Source: Eublepharis macularius (lineage: Eukaryota > Chordata > Lepidosauria > Squamata > Eublepharidae). From it: DNA of 64,000 nt. A program made the position numbers and the translations under genes. Below are positions 55,251 to 64,000 of the stretch, in pieces (within the stretch, counting starts at the first letter, position 1; the number at the start of each line of letters is the position of its first letter). The notes under the pieces were generated by a model. That model saw nothing but the letters and a program-made list of their open reading frames with translations, was not told the DNA's origin and made no database searches. The stretch spans positions 86,228,217 through 86,292,216 of the forward strand of contig NC_072799.1 of the NCBI RefSeq assembly GCF_028583425.1, written 5' to 3'.

Positions 55251-55859
55251 TATATTCCTTCTGGGAGTTTAGGGTGGTGTATTTCCCCTGTTCTGCTCAG
55301 TTCCCTGCAGAGCCCAGTTCAGATTATGACTGAAGTATGTGTGGAGAAAGGGTGTCAGCCTCCCCTCCCAATTTTCTGACAGAAGGGAGGCAATATTCAG
55401 CCTCTTGCCAAACCCGTTATTGTGGGTTTCCACACTGGGCAAATCAGTGCATGTTTGGGGCTGCTGTGGGGATTTGAACTTAGCCCGACAGTTCCTTTAG
55501 CAGGTACCCCATGTCACTCCATGTTCTGGCCCTTGTTTATCCTGAGGAGGGAAAAGAAAACAGCTCCTCTCCTGCCTTATAGTTTTGGCTTTGCCACCAC
55601 ATGAACCAGCGGGCCAAGGATGAACTGTCACAAGGCTGCCGTTGCTAGAGATTTGAGTTATGGAGGCTGCTAAGAACGCTGAGGTAAACCTTTGGGCAGC
55701 CTTCAGGCCTCGCCTTGCCTGAGGTCACGGAACTCTCCATCCTCCCCATCCACGACGGTCACTCATCTCTGCGGGCTGATCCTGAAAAGCAAAAGATAAT
55801 GCAGCCTCCATAGTCACAAGCCTGAAGGTCAAATTTTTGGGACATACTAAAACTAAGTA

Positions 55860-56043
55860 CAGCGATTGCCCATAGACAATACATGATTGCCCATAGAGAA
55901 TGCATGATTGCCAATAGGGAATAATGAAGTGTAAGATTGCCAGTAGGGAATAATGAAGTGCAAGATTACCAATAGGGAATAATGGAGAATTTTCTTGCCC
56001 ATAGAGAATAATGGAAATCGTGCTTGCCCATAGGGAATAATGG
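55860..56043. repeat. Tandem CCATAGGGAATAATGG array, part 1
   Basis: Diverged units such as GATTGCCCATAGAGAATGC and GATTGCCAATAGGGAATAATG, period about 29 bp (higher-order about 58 bp). Continues at 57600-57880 and 59545-59812. Confidence 0.85.
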
Positions 56044-57599
56044 TGTCATGGCCCAGTCGTAGAGTGAGGTCTCCTCTGGAGGAGCCTCTGGAGGAGAGGA
56101 GCCAGGACTCCTCAGGAGAAGAAGAGTTCTGTGTAGCCAGCCCTAGCCCTGACTCAGCAGAAGCCGGCAATCAGGAGCAGCAGCTGCTGGCTGATCAAAG
56201 CTCACAGCCAGCAGCTGAGACACCAGCACCCTCTAGCCCCAATACCACAGGGGAAGCTCAGCCAGGAACTTCCACAGGGGAAGCTCAGTCAGGGACTGCC
56301 AGCACCACAGGGGAAGCCCAGCCACGTTGCCCATGCCTGCTTTTGGACCTGACACTATCGGTAACTGACCTTGGACTGCGCCTGACCTTGCTCTTGGACT
56401 CTGGACTCACTCCTGGCGTTATCTCGTGCTCTGACCACCGGTTTGACCTGGCTTTCGCTCTTGGAACTCCCCTTATACTTTGGCATTAAGGCTTGGACTT
56501 GAGCCACCCTGCTTGGACTAGCCCAGCCCATGACAGATTGCTTCCACCCAAACTTCCCGGCATGGACGCGGCAACGCCCACCCCGGGGAGCCTGGCAATG
56601 CTGCAGAACCAGGTACAGCAACTAACTCAAGCACTGGTGGCGCTGCAGCAGCAGATTGCTACTCTCCTTGTTGCCCCTGCTGCACCTCAGCCTGTTAAAG
56701 GGGCAGGCAGCAAGATGGGCAACACCCTTGTTACTGGCCAAATCCCCTTTGCTGGGGGATTTTCCAAACTTTGTGGCTCACATCACCGCCGCCTTCACTA
56801 ACCCCCTGAAAGCCATCAAAGCTAACCAGAGAATCTGCTCCCTCACCCAGGGGGATGGGACCATAGCCCAATATACCACAGAATTTCGGTTACTGGCGCA
56901 GGACTTGGACTGGAATGAAGCAGCCCTGGTCGACCAGTACCTGGAAAGACTGTCTGACGAAGTGTTGGATGAAGTGGCCTGATCCGAACGACCAGGAGAA
57001 CTGCAAGCGCTCATTCTCCTATGTCTCTGCATTGATGGATGACTGGAGAGCCGGAGACAAGCGCATGCGCTAAGGCCTTCACCCCGGTCCTTGCCTGAAA
57101 AGATGGCTGAACCCACGCCAGTGGGGGTGTCTTGCAACCACTTGCCCCCAGAGGAAAAGGAGAGGCTCCGCACCCATAACCTCTGCTGGTATTGTGGTGC
57201 GGTGGGCCATTATGCCGATGGCTGCCCTGCCAAAAGAAGGACTCTAGCCATAAGCCTGGAGCAGGCACACCCTAAACAACTTGTGGAAGCAGCCAATGCC
57301 TCCGGTGACCTCCCCGAACCATTCCTTGTGCCAGTAAAGTTGTGCCTGCCTGATGGACGTTGGCTATTTGTCCTCTGTGTTCTGTGGATCTTGCCTGTGC
57401 CTGCTTTTGGACCTGACACTATTAGTAACTGACCTTGGACTGTGCCTGACCTTGCTCTTGGACTCTGGACTCACTCCTGGCATTATCTCATGCTCTGACC
57501 ACCGGTTTGACCTGGCTTTCACTCTTGGAACTCCCCTTAGACTTTGGCATTAAGGCTTGGACTTGAGCCACCCTGCTTGGGCTAGCCCAGCCCATGACA
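56044..57599 (+). mobile_element. Truncated LTR retroelement with Ty3/gypsy-type gag, 5-bp TSD
   Basis: The 5' LTR (56044-56535) runs TGTCATGGCCCAG to AGCCCATGACA with inverted ends TGTCATGG and CCATGACA. The last roughly 209 bp of the LTR recur at 57391-57599. TSD AATGG (56039-56043 and 57600-57604). Protease, RT, RNase H, integrase and the 5' half of the 3' LTR are missing, so the copy is internally deleted. It sits inside the CCATAGGGAATAATGG array. Confidence 0.85.
56562..57390 (+). pseudogene. Gag-like remnant with CCHC knuckle
   Basis: Met at 56562 (MDAATPTPGSLAMLQNQVQQ), coiled LTQALVALQQQIATLL, then a frame change to FPNFVAHITAAFTNPLKAIK and EFRLLAQDLDWNEAALVDQY in the capsid. After a stop, a nucleocapsid knuckle [14 protein letters not shown] appears near 57185-57226. 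The layout resembles Ty3/gypsy gag of the group from which the PEG10/RTL genes derive (by general similarity only). The frame is broken at least twice, and protease is lost at the junction near 57390. Confidence 0.8.
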
Positions 57600-57880
57600 A
57601 ATGGGGACAGCGATTGCCCATAGGGAATAATGGAAAGCACGCTTACCCATAGGGAATAATGGGAACAGTGATTGCCCATAGGGAATAATAGGAACAACAA
57701 TTGCCCATAGGAACTATTGGGAACAGTGATTGCCCATAGGGAATAAAGGAAACCATGCTTGCCCATAGGGAATAATGCAGACAGCGATTGCCCATAGGGA
57801 ATAATGGAGACAGCGATTGCTCATAGGGAATAATGGAAAGCATGCTTGCTCATAGGGAATAATGAAAACAGCAATTGTTA
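57600..57880. repeat. Tandem CCATAGGGAATAATGG array, part 2
   Basis: About ten units alternating GGGGACAGCGATTGCCCATA and GAAAGCATGCTTGCCCATAG with GGGAATAATG. Short minus open frames rich in IIPYGQ are shadows of this repeat. Confidence 0.92.
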
Positions 57881-57883
57881 GAA

Positions 57884-58650
57884 TCATAGAGTTGGAAGGG
57901 GTCTTACAAACCATCTAGTCCAACCCCCTGCCTTGTGCAGGATCAGCCTAAAGCATCTCTGACACATATTGATCCAGCCTCTTCTTGAAAACTGCCAGTG
58001 AGGGGGAGCTCACCATCTCCCTAGGCAGCTGATTCCACTTTTGAACTACTCTGACCATGAAAAAGTTTTTCCTAATAAACTTTGTGCATGTAATTTAAGC
58101 CCATTGCTTCGGGTCCTATCCTCTGCTGCCAACTGGAACAGCTCCTTGCCCTCCTCCAAATGACAGCCTTTCAAATATTTAAAGAGAACAATCATGTCCC
58201 CCCTCAACCTCCTCTTCTCCAAACTAAACATTCCCAAGGACCTCAGCCTTTCCTTGTAGGGCTCAGTCTCCAGACCCCTGATCATCCTTGTCGCTCTCCT
58301 CTGCACCCTCTCGATTTTGTCCACATCCTTTTTGAAGTGAGGCCTCCAGAACTGCACACAATACTCCAGGTGTGGCCTGACCAAGGCTACTGCCTTGGGG
58401 CTATGACCTCCTGCGATTTCGACGCTATGGCCCTTTTGATACAACCCAAGATTGAATTAGCCTTTTTTGCCACCGCATCGCACTGGGCCACTGACTGCTC
58501 ATATTTAGTTTACAGTCCACTCTTACCCCAAGATCCCTTTCACATATACTACTGCCCAGAAGTGTATCCCGCATCCAGTATTTGTGCTTCCCATTTTTGT
58601 GGCCCAGATGTAATACTGTGCACTTGTCTTTGTTGAAACCCAGAAGTTGC
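57884..58650 (-). mobile_element. CR1 LINE 3' end (RT C-terminus and 3' UTR)
   Basis: The minus strand ends CAACTCTATGATTCT, the CR1 3' terminus. Its translated frames read [55 protein letters not shown] and [19 protein letters not shown], the CR1 RT C-terminal region. A frame break occurs near 58430. 5'-truncated, as most CR1 copies are. Confidence 0.93.
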
Positions 58651-58910
58651 ATCATCCTTGGGCCCTTTGCTGTGGATCTTGGCCCCCTTCCCCTTTCCTT
58701 CTTGCTCCAATAAAGTTTGGATCCTATTCAGAGGCAGTATCTCTATTCTCTTTGACTTGCCCATATCCCCTCTTCCTTGATTCTGCTGCCAGGGAAGACA
58801 TTTGTCCTGTATTTTATAATCTGGTTCTTTCACCCCCTTCTTTTTCAGTCCTGTTTGGCTTGGTACATTTTTCACGTGAGTAGCTTTCCTCCCAGACTCC
58901 CCTCTGCTCC

Positions 58911-59109
58911 ATAGTAAAGTGTCCAGTAGCACCTTTAAGACTAACCAACTTCATTGTAGCATAAGCTTTCGAGAGCCACAGCTCTCTTCATCAGATGCAT
59001 CTGACGAAGAGAGCTGTGGCTCTCAAAAGCTTATGCTACAATGAAGTTGGTTAGTCTTAAAGGTGCTACTGGACTATACTATTTTGCTACTATGGCTAAC
59101 TCCTCTGGA
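58911..59109. repeat. Foldback repeat family, subtype 1, 11-bp TSD, best core
   Basis: Perfect 11-bp duplication CCCTCTGCTCC at 58900-58910 and 59110-59120. The left arm read on the minus strand gives CTGATGA, A, GAGAGC-TGTG-GCTCTC, GAAA, GCTTATGCTA (58956-58994). The right arm has CTGACGAAGAGAGCTGTGGC and TCTCAAAAGCTTATGCTACA. Confidence 0.9.
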
Positions 59110-59119
59110 CCCTCTGCTC

Positions 59120-59540
59120 CAGCCTCCTTTGGCTCAATATCAATAAAATACCAGTGTTTTCAAATTCTGGAAAACAGAGAAAGGAAGAAGAGAGAATTTA
59201 AATTGAAAGTCTCTGTAATGAAATGTGACTTATGTTTACAAGTATAATGTATAAAACATTCTTTAAAAACATGCTTAAAATACAGTTTAAAAATTAATTC
59301 TCAGATATTTATAAGGTTGTGGTTATAAGCTTCTACAAACTGGTTTATGTGGTAGCCAAATGTTTGTATGTTTGTAGATTGCAATTTTTTTTCTAAAAAG
59401 GCGCTCTCAAAAATTTTATGCAAGTCAGCTCACAAAATACATTTTTGGCTCACAGCACTGCACATCTTAGAGGGAACATTGGGGCCCACCCAATATCCAC
59501 TCGCGACCCACCAGTGGGCCACGACCCATACTTTGGGAAA
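59120..59540. other. Intergenic, nothing firmly recognised
   Basis: AT-rich, ending in a short GC-rich stretch (CCACTCGCGACCCACCAGTG) that looks like a repeat fragment. Confidence 0.45.
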
Positions 59541-59544
59541 CAGC

Positions 59545-59812
59545 GCCATAGGGAATAATAGAAACCATGCTTGTTCATAGGGAATAATGACAGTGAATGC
59601 CCATAGGGAATAATGAAAAGCATGCTTATTCATAGGGAATAATAAGGACAGCAAATCTCCATAGGAAATAATGGAAAGCATGCTTGTTCCTAGGGAATAA
59701 TAAGGAAAGCGATTGCTCATAGAGAATAATGGAAATCATACTTGACTACAGGGAATAATGCAGACACTGATTTCCCATAGGGAATAATGGGGACAGCGAT
59801 TGCCTATAGGGA
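59545..59812. repeat. Tandem CCATAGGGAATAATGG array, part 3
   Basis: GCCATAGGGAATAATAG, CATGCTTGTTCATAGGG and GCGATTGCTCATAGAG units, more diverged than part 2. Confidence 0.88.
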
Positions 59813-59814
59813 CA

Positions 59815-59990
59815 GAGGAGTTAGCCGTGTTAGTCTGTGGTAGCAAAATCAAAAAGAGTCCAGTAGCACCTTTAAGACTAACCAATTTTATTGTAGCATA
59901 AGCTTTCGAGAATCAAGTTCTCTTCGTCAGATGCATGGTACAGAAACTGGTCAAATATAGAAGAGGAGGGGGGAGAAGGGGAGGCCTAAA
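59815..59990. repeat. Foldback repeat family, subtype 1, half copy
   Basis: AGGAGTTAGCCGTGTTAGTC to GTAGCATAAGCTTTCGAGAA, TCTTCGTCAGATGCATGG and part of the long loop also seen at 24850-25025 (ACAGAAACTGGTCAAATATA, GAAGAGGAGG). Confidence 0.8.
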
Positions 59991-59993
59991 AGT

Positions 59994-60105
59994 TTGTGGT
60001 GGTTCGTCAGAAATGAGTTCTGTCGAACCACCAGGTTTGCAAACCACGAACTGGCTCGGTTCGTGCCGAATTTTGGTTCATATTTTGGTTTGTGCCCATA
60101 TCTAA
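59994..60105. mobile_element. hAT right-end fragment
   Basis: Ends GGTTTGTGCCCATATCTA, which reads inward as TAGATATGGGCAC, matching the TAGA-ATGGGCA ends of the elements at 26714 and 62517. Interior GGTTCGT/ACGAACC repeats. Left end lost. Confidence 0.6.
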
Positions 60106-60345
60106 TTTACAGACACGACCATAGGCTATGTAACATAAAAAGTAACACAAATGAAAGCTCACAAACATCTCCAATGAAAGCAAAATTCTAATTGCTTAGT
60201 CCGACATGCTGACAATTATACCACATTAGTTTTAGAGATACATGTGATCAGTTTTTAATTGCTTGCAAAATCATACTCTTACACTGAAATATGCTGGCAT
60301 GTCTGACTCTACAGATGATATTTTCAAAGTTTTTTTTACTTTCAG

Positions 60346-60485
60346 ACTATCTCACAGAATCCTTTTTATGTAGATACATTGAACGGAGTCCAGTATTGCA
60401 GTGGGCAACATTTTACCTGAAGAGGCAGATGAACTTCAAAAGCGACCTCAAGTTCAATATCAGTGATTATTCTAAAAAACAGTTT
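60346..60485 (+). other. Candidate internal exon, unidentified
   Basis: 140 nt open stretch preceded by a strong pyrimidine tract ending TTTACTTTCAG and followed by TTT/GTGAGT. In the open frame it encodes LCRYIERSPVLQWATFYLKR and QMNFKSDLKFNISDYSKKQF, entering in phase 1 and leaving in phase 0. I do not recognise the protein. NMU would be the expected plus-strand neighbour from vertebrate gene order, but the peptide does not look like neuromedin U precursor. It may be a chance open frame. Confidence 0.25.
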
Positions 60486-60825
60486 GTGAGTATTTATGAT
60501 ATTTCATGAGTGTTTAGTCTCTGAAGTCCCTGGGACTTTTGCTTGATGGCCTAAGGTAAGCTTTAGCCTCTCACCTCCAACATGGAGATAGTAATATTGT
60601 AGTATTGGGCTCTCTTATAAGATGGCTATAAGGATTACTGAGAACATATCTGTGAAGTGCATGGAACTCTTGAAATGTAATAGATAGATATGCTAATTAT
60701 TATTACTGAAGTGTATGATAGACACATAGACCACTCAAAGCACTGTTTAGAGTTTGGATACTGAATATATTACTTATTGTTATTTTCATTTACTTCATTT
60801 ATACTCCCCCCTTCTCTCCAATACC

Positions 60826-61028
60826 CTAACCTGGATAGCCCAGGTGAGCCTGGTCTTGTCAGATCTCAGAAGCTAAGCAGCATCAGCCTTGGTTAGTAAT
60901 TGGATGGGAGACCTGCAAACAAGACAAGGGTTGCAATGGCAAAACACTTCTGTTAGTCTCTTGCCATGATAACGCCATCAGGGGTCACCATAAGTCAGCT
61001 ATGACTTGAGGGCACTCTCTACCACCAC
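60826..61028 (+). mobile_element. 5S rRNA-derived SINE
   Basis: TAACCTGGATAGCCCAGGTG, CAGATCTCAGAAGCTAAGCA, GGTTAGTAATTGGATGGGAG and GTCAGCTATGACTTGAGGGC; the central CAGAGGCAGG block is partly deleted. Confidence 0.88.
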
Positions 61029-61222
61029 CTTCTCCCCAGTGGAGACCCAAAGTGGCTCACATCATTCTCTACTTCTCCATTTTACCTTCTCAACAACCCT
61101 GAGAAGTAGGTTAGGCTGAGTGTGTGTGACTAGCCCAAGGTCACCCAGTAAGTTTCCATGGCAGAAGGGAGATTTGAACCTGCATTTCCCAGATTCTAAC
61201 TACTACGCCACACTGGCTTCAT
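61029..61222 (-). mobile_element. tRNA-derived SINE, reverse
   Basis: CTCCCCAGTGGAGACCCAAA, CTTCTCAACAACCCTGAGAA, TAGCCCAAGGTCACCCAGTA and TACTACGCCACACTGGC are the reverse of the tRNA-SINE body and head. Confidence 0.75.
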
Positions 61223-61229
61223 TTGAGAG

Positions 61230-62510
61230 GTGATGAGGCACAATATACAATATTTTGTCTTAAGAATTCTGTGAATCTTTTTATTCAGATCAAATAATTA
61301 TATACTATTTAGTTTCACTTCAGTATTTGGTTGCTCATGTGAAATCCCACAGAAACTGTACACTGAACAGTAGTTACTACACTATTTTGTTAAAATACTT
61401 GTCAAACCTGAAGAGGTATTTTAGCTTGCAACTGGCACATCTCAAGTGTTGAAAGTGGACCCAGGAAAAAATGTTTCAGTACCTGTTGTAATAATTGACA
61501 CCAGCCTGTCAGCAGTGAAATATAACATTGTAACAGCACACACCTAGTGATAGATAACATACCTAATATGAAGCATGTATTTTTCTTGGGCAGCAAATTA
61601 AATAATCAAAGTGCTATATTAATAATAAACATTTGTTAATTAAATGTATAACTTGTTAATATATTTTTAAACATCAAAATGTCCTTGATGAATTAATTTC
61701 CCCCCCTTTGGCTATTTTGATCTTAATGTGAAAACATAGAGTATGTTAAGGGGAATAGTTTTTGTTCAAGAACAAGGTGCTCAGCATCTCACAGAATAAG
61801 ACCTTAAATTGGATGTGTTTCCAGGAACCTAATTATGGCTTTGATCCAATGAGCCTTTTGATGAGCAGAAGGTACTTCTGTTTCCACTGACACTTCACTA
61901 CATGCTGTAGTCCCTTGTGCCACACTGTATACCATTCCAGAGGGTCCCTTGATATCTTCTCAGGGATCGCATGGAAGAGAAAGGAAAGTCCTATTGTGCA
62001 AGTAGAGTTGCCTTTGAAATTTTCTGTGTCCAAACCCATGAATTAGAGGGGGAAATCCTGGAGAAACTACAGAACGTTGTTACCAGAGTTGTTACTAGAT
62101 GTCAGGTTCTGACTGTGTTTCATATGTGTTCAAACCAAAGAGACTCCATTTTAATCCTGTCAGTGTTTTAAGTGCTTCTTTTGCAGGTGGCAAGCAGTTC
62201 AGTAGAAGATAACTTAGAGAAGAGGAATGTTTTGACTACAACCGTTCCAGTCTTGGGAAGCTTTCATTTTCTCAGCCTCGGGCCAATTGTTTTGAGAACT
62301 GTGGGGGAGGATGGGGCCTGCAGGGATTGCTATTCCGCACCTTAGCCTTTGCCTGTCATTCGTAACAATATTCATGTATCAGCCAAGATCTTGTACCTTG
62401 GATAGTGGACTATAATGGTTGTTTATCTTCAGTAAATCTTTTGAAATCAATGGACTCATGTCTCATTGCAAGAGATAGTCTGGATTGCAACTTTTAGTAA
62501 GTCACAGTCT
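61230..62510. other. Intergenic, nothing recognised
   Basis: AT-rich; short open frames on both strands lack recognisable domains or clear splice context. Confidence 0.5.
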
Positions 62511-62516
62511 GACACT

Positions 62517-64000
62517 AGACATGGGCACGAACGGGAAAAAAACCCCAGGCTGTTCGTTGTTCGTTCCCAACAACAAACATGAACAAACGAATGGAAACCA
62601 ACCTTAACTCTCAGGATGGGGGGTCTGGCCGCTTGCCAGCAGCACCCCCCATGTGCCCACCCACCAGGCCTTTGGGTGGGAGGCCACTTATCCACTCATG
62701 CAGCAAGGTGGTTGATGACTGTGGCCACTGGGCCTGGCCAGCTCAGGGAGGTAGTGGTGGGCTGCCTCCCCTCTCAGGGGCAGGAGGGTCTGGCTGCTCA
62801 CCAGTGGCACCACCTATGTGCCCACCTGCCAGGCCTCCCACCACCTTCCGGAAGGTATAGAAGGTGGATGATGTCATTGGTCACCCCAGACCAAAATGAC
62901 CCAGCCACAGTCTGCTAAGAAAATCCTCCAGTAAGACAAGTTGGCATATGTGGAGGTCTCGTACACACAAACACACAACCTGGAGGGTCAGACATAGACA
63001 TACATTCACCAGATGGGGTACTTCACAGCATCGGGGCCAATAGTGTTGTCTGCACCTCGCGTGTTGTAGAGTCTGGACAAAGCACACCAGTTGGACATGC
63101 ATAGAGCATTGGACGCCCCTCCAATGTCAAAGCAGAGGCTGCCTCCAAGATGACCCACCATCCTGCCTTTGTGGAAAGGACATGAGTTGTGGTGGGATCG
63201 ATTCCCCCAGGTCAGAGGGGAGAGCAGGTGCCATGGACAGGGGGCACTGAGTTGCACTAACATATGCACAACAGCAGCTGAGCTGGCCCTGTTGCTCAGG
63301 CGGCTCCAGCAGAAACCAACCATGTTCCTGTATTCACGGAAAGGACAGGATGAACGGGACAGATAAGAGAAGTCCCCTAAGGGTTGGTGTGGTTCCACAG
63401 AGGGGGAGGGAGAAACAGTGACCATGAAATTGTCAAGGGGAAAGGGGGACAGGAACAGGAAGACCCCGATCCATCAGCAGCTGCTGGCATCAACCACCTC
63501 CCTGCTGTCATGGAAAGGAGGGGACAGGGCGGTGCAAGTCTTTGGGAAAGGTCGTGGCAGTACCTGAGTGGGAGAGGAGGAAAGAGGGAAGATGAAGTGG
63601 TCAGGGAGAGAGGGACCAAGGAGTTCGAGCCGCAGCAAGGATCCAGACGTAGAAGATTCAGCAACAGGGATGGGAAGAACCTGAATCAGCGGCTGCTGGC
63701 ATGAACCACCTCCTTACAATCACAGAAAGGAGGGGACGAGGTGATGCAAGTGGTTGGGAAAGGTCGTGGCAGTACCTGAGAGGGAGAGGTATGGACTGGG
63801 AACTGGAAAGCTACCAAGCATTGTGAGTCCTCATCCATGGAACCCACAGAGGTACTCTGCGGTGACAGCTAACATCACCCACCTTCCTGCATGAGTGGAA
63901 AGGTTGGGATGGATGGGAGAGGAGAGGTAGTTGGGAGAGGTCAGAGGGGTCTCAGAGAGGGAGAGGAAGAAATAGGGCAGCGGCGGCAGCTGCCATTGCC
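62517..64000. mobile_element. hAT left end, element running off the window
   Basis: Starts TAGACATGGGCACGAACG after TCTGACAC, with inverted CTGTTCGTTGTTCGTTCCC and ACGAACGG just inside. The right end is outside, so the TSD cannot be tested. The interior is GC-rich with CACCCCCCATGTGCCCACCC-like duplicates at about 62640 and 62805. Confidence 0.6.
63380..64000. repeat. Imperfect tandem repeat, about 210-bp period
   Basis: Units share AGCTGCTGGCATCAACCACC, GGAAAGGAGGGGACAGGGCG and GGTCGTGGCAGTACCTGAGT; clear copies at about 63475, 63685 and (weaker) 63865. Open frames on both strands across it are repeat artefacts. Confidence 0.7.

Noticed and set aside
55860..57880. A CRISPR-like array
   Set aside because: The repeats have no unique spacers, the units are contiguous, and the context is vertebrate.
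55853..59720. Minus-strand open frames rich in SLWAI and PYGQ
   Set aside because: Translations of the CCATAGGGAATAATGG tandem array.
60000..64000. Neuromedin U (NMU) exons, expected from conserved gene order
   Set aside because: No segment resembles the NMU precursor; the gene probably lies further right.

Overview
The window is vertebrate nuclear DNA, most likely from a squamate reptile (lizard or gecko). Spliced exons of two paralogous exocyst-related genes lie in a dense background of repeats: 5S rRNA-derived SINEs, tRNA-derived SINEs of the kind common in lizards, CR1 and L2 LINEs, several non-autonomous hAT families, a Penelope-like element and Ty3/gypsy LTR elements. The species cannot be fixed from sequence alone. 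There are no bacterial operons, CRISPR arrays or rRNA/tRNA genes; the 5S- and tRNA-like stretches are SINE heads.

Genes. EXOC1 (exocyst subunit Sec3) runs on the minus strand from a CpG-rich promoter near 19.15-19.5 kb to beyond the left edge. Ten coding exons (17175 down to 274) encode about the first 450 of roughly 894 residues: the PIP2-binding PH-like domain, a 21-nt microexon, the coiled coils and the start of the Sec3 core. EXOC1L, also minus, has three coding exons (52369-52249, 44920-44790, 35899-35630) encoding a 173-residue protein that is essentially only the PH-like domain. The two genes share intron positions, phases and a 131-nt exon, so they are tandem duplicates. To the right of EXOC1L there is one weak plus-strand exon candidate at 60346-60485 and no other gene I can support.

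Region by region. 1-19 kb: EXOC1 introns with hAT elements at 684-3186 and 10778-11624 (both with exact 8-bp target-site duplications), SINEs, and a 5S SINE split by a GC-rich minisatellite (about 14.75-15.8 kb). 19.5-35.6 kb (intergenic): GTTGCCA MITEs, a solo LTR (22204-22628), two copies of a GGCC/TTTTGG-rich hAT interior (25.4-26.6 and 28.2-29.8 kb), a SINE split by a 1.09-kb hAT element, and a 3.3-kb Penelope-like element with about 0.9-kb inverted arms (31448-34712). 35.6-52.4 kb: EXOC1L, with a GC-rich Ty3/gypsy element (36868-43096) in intron 2. In that element integrase precedes reverse transcriptase, the Gmr1-type order; it has 5-bp TSDs and a PBS matching tRNA-Ala. 52-64 kb: foldback repeats, a 58-bp tandem array cut by a gag-bearing LTR element (56044-57599), a CR1 3' end, more SINEs, and a hAT terminus followed by tandem repeats running off the right edge.

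Most interesting observations. (1) A Gmr1-order Ty3/gypsy element. (2) A family of short foldback repeats whose copies carry 11-13-bp TSDs, like the Penelope-like element in this window. Its arms carry a hammerhead-ribozyme-like core, and stem II covaries between subfamilies. The inference is that these are Penelope-mobilised non-autonomous elements. All elements look inactive or truncated.
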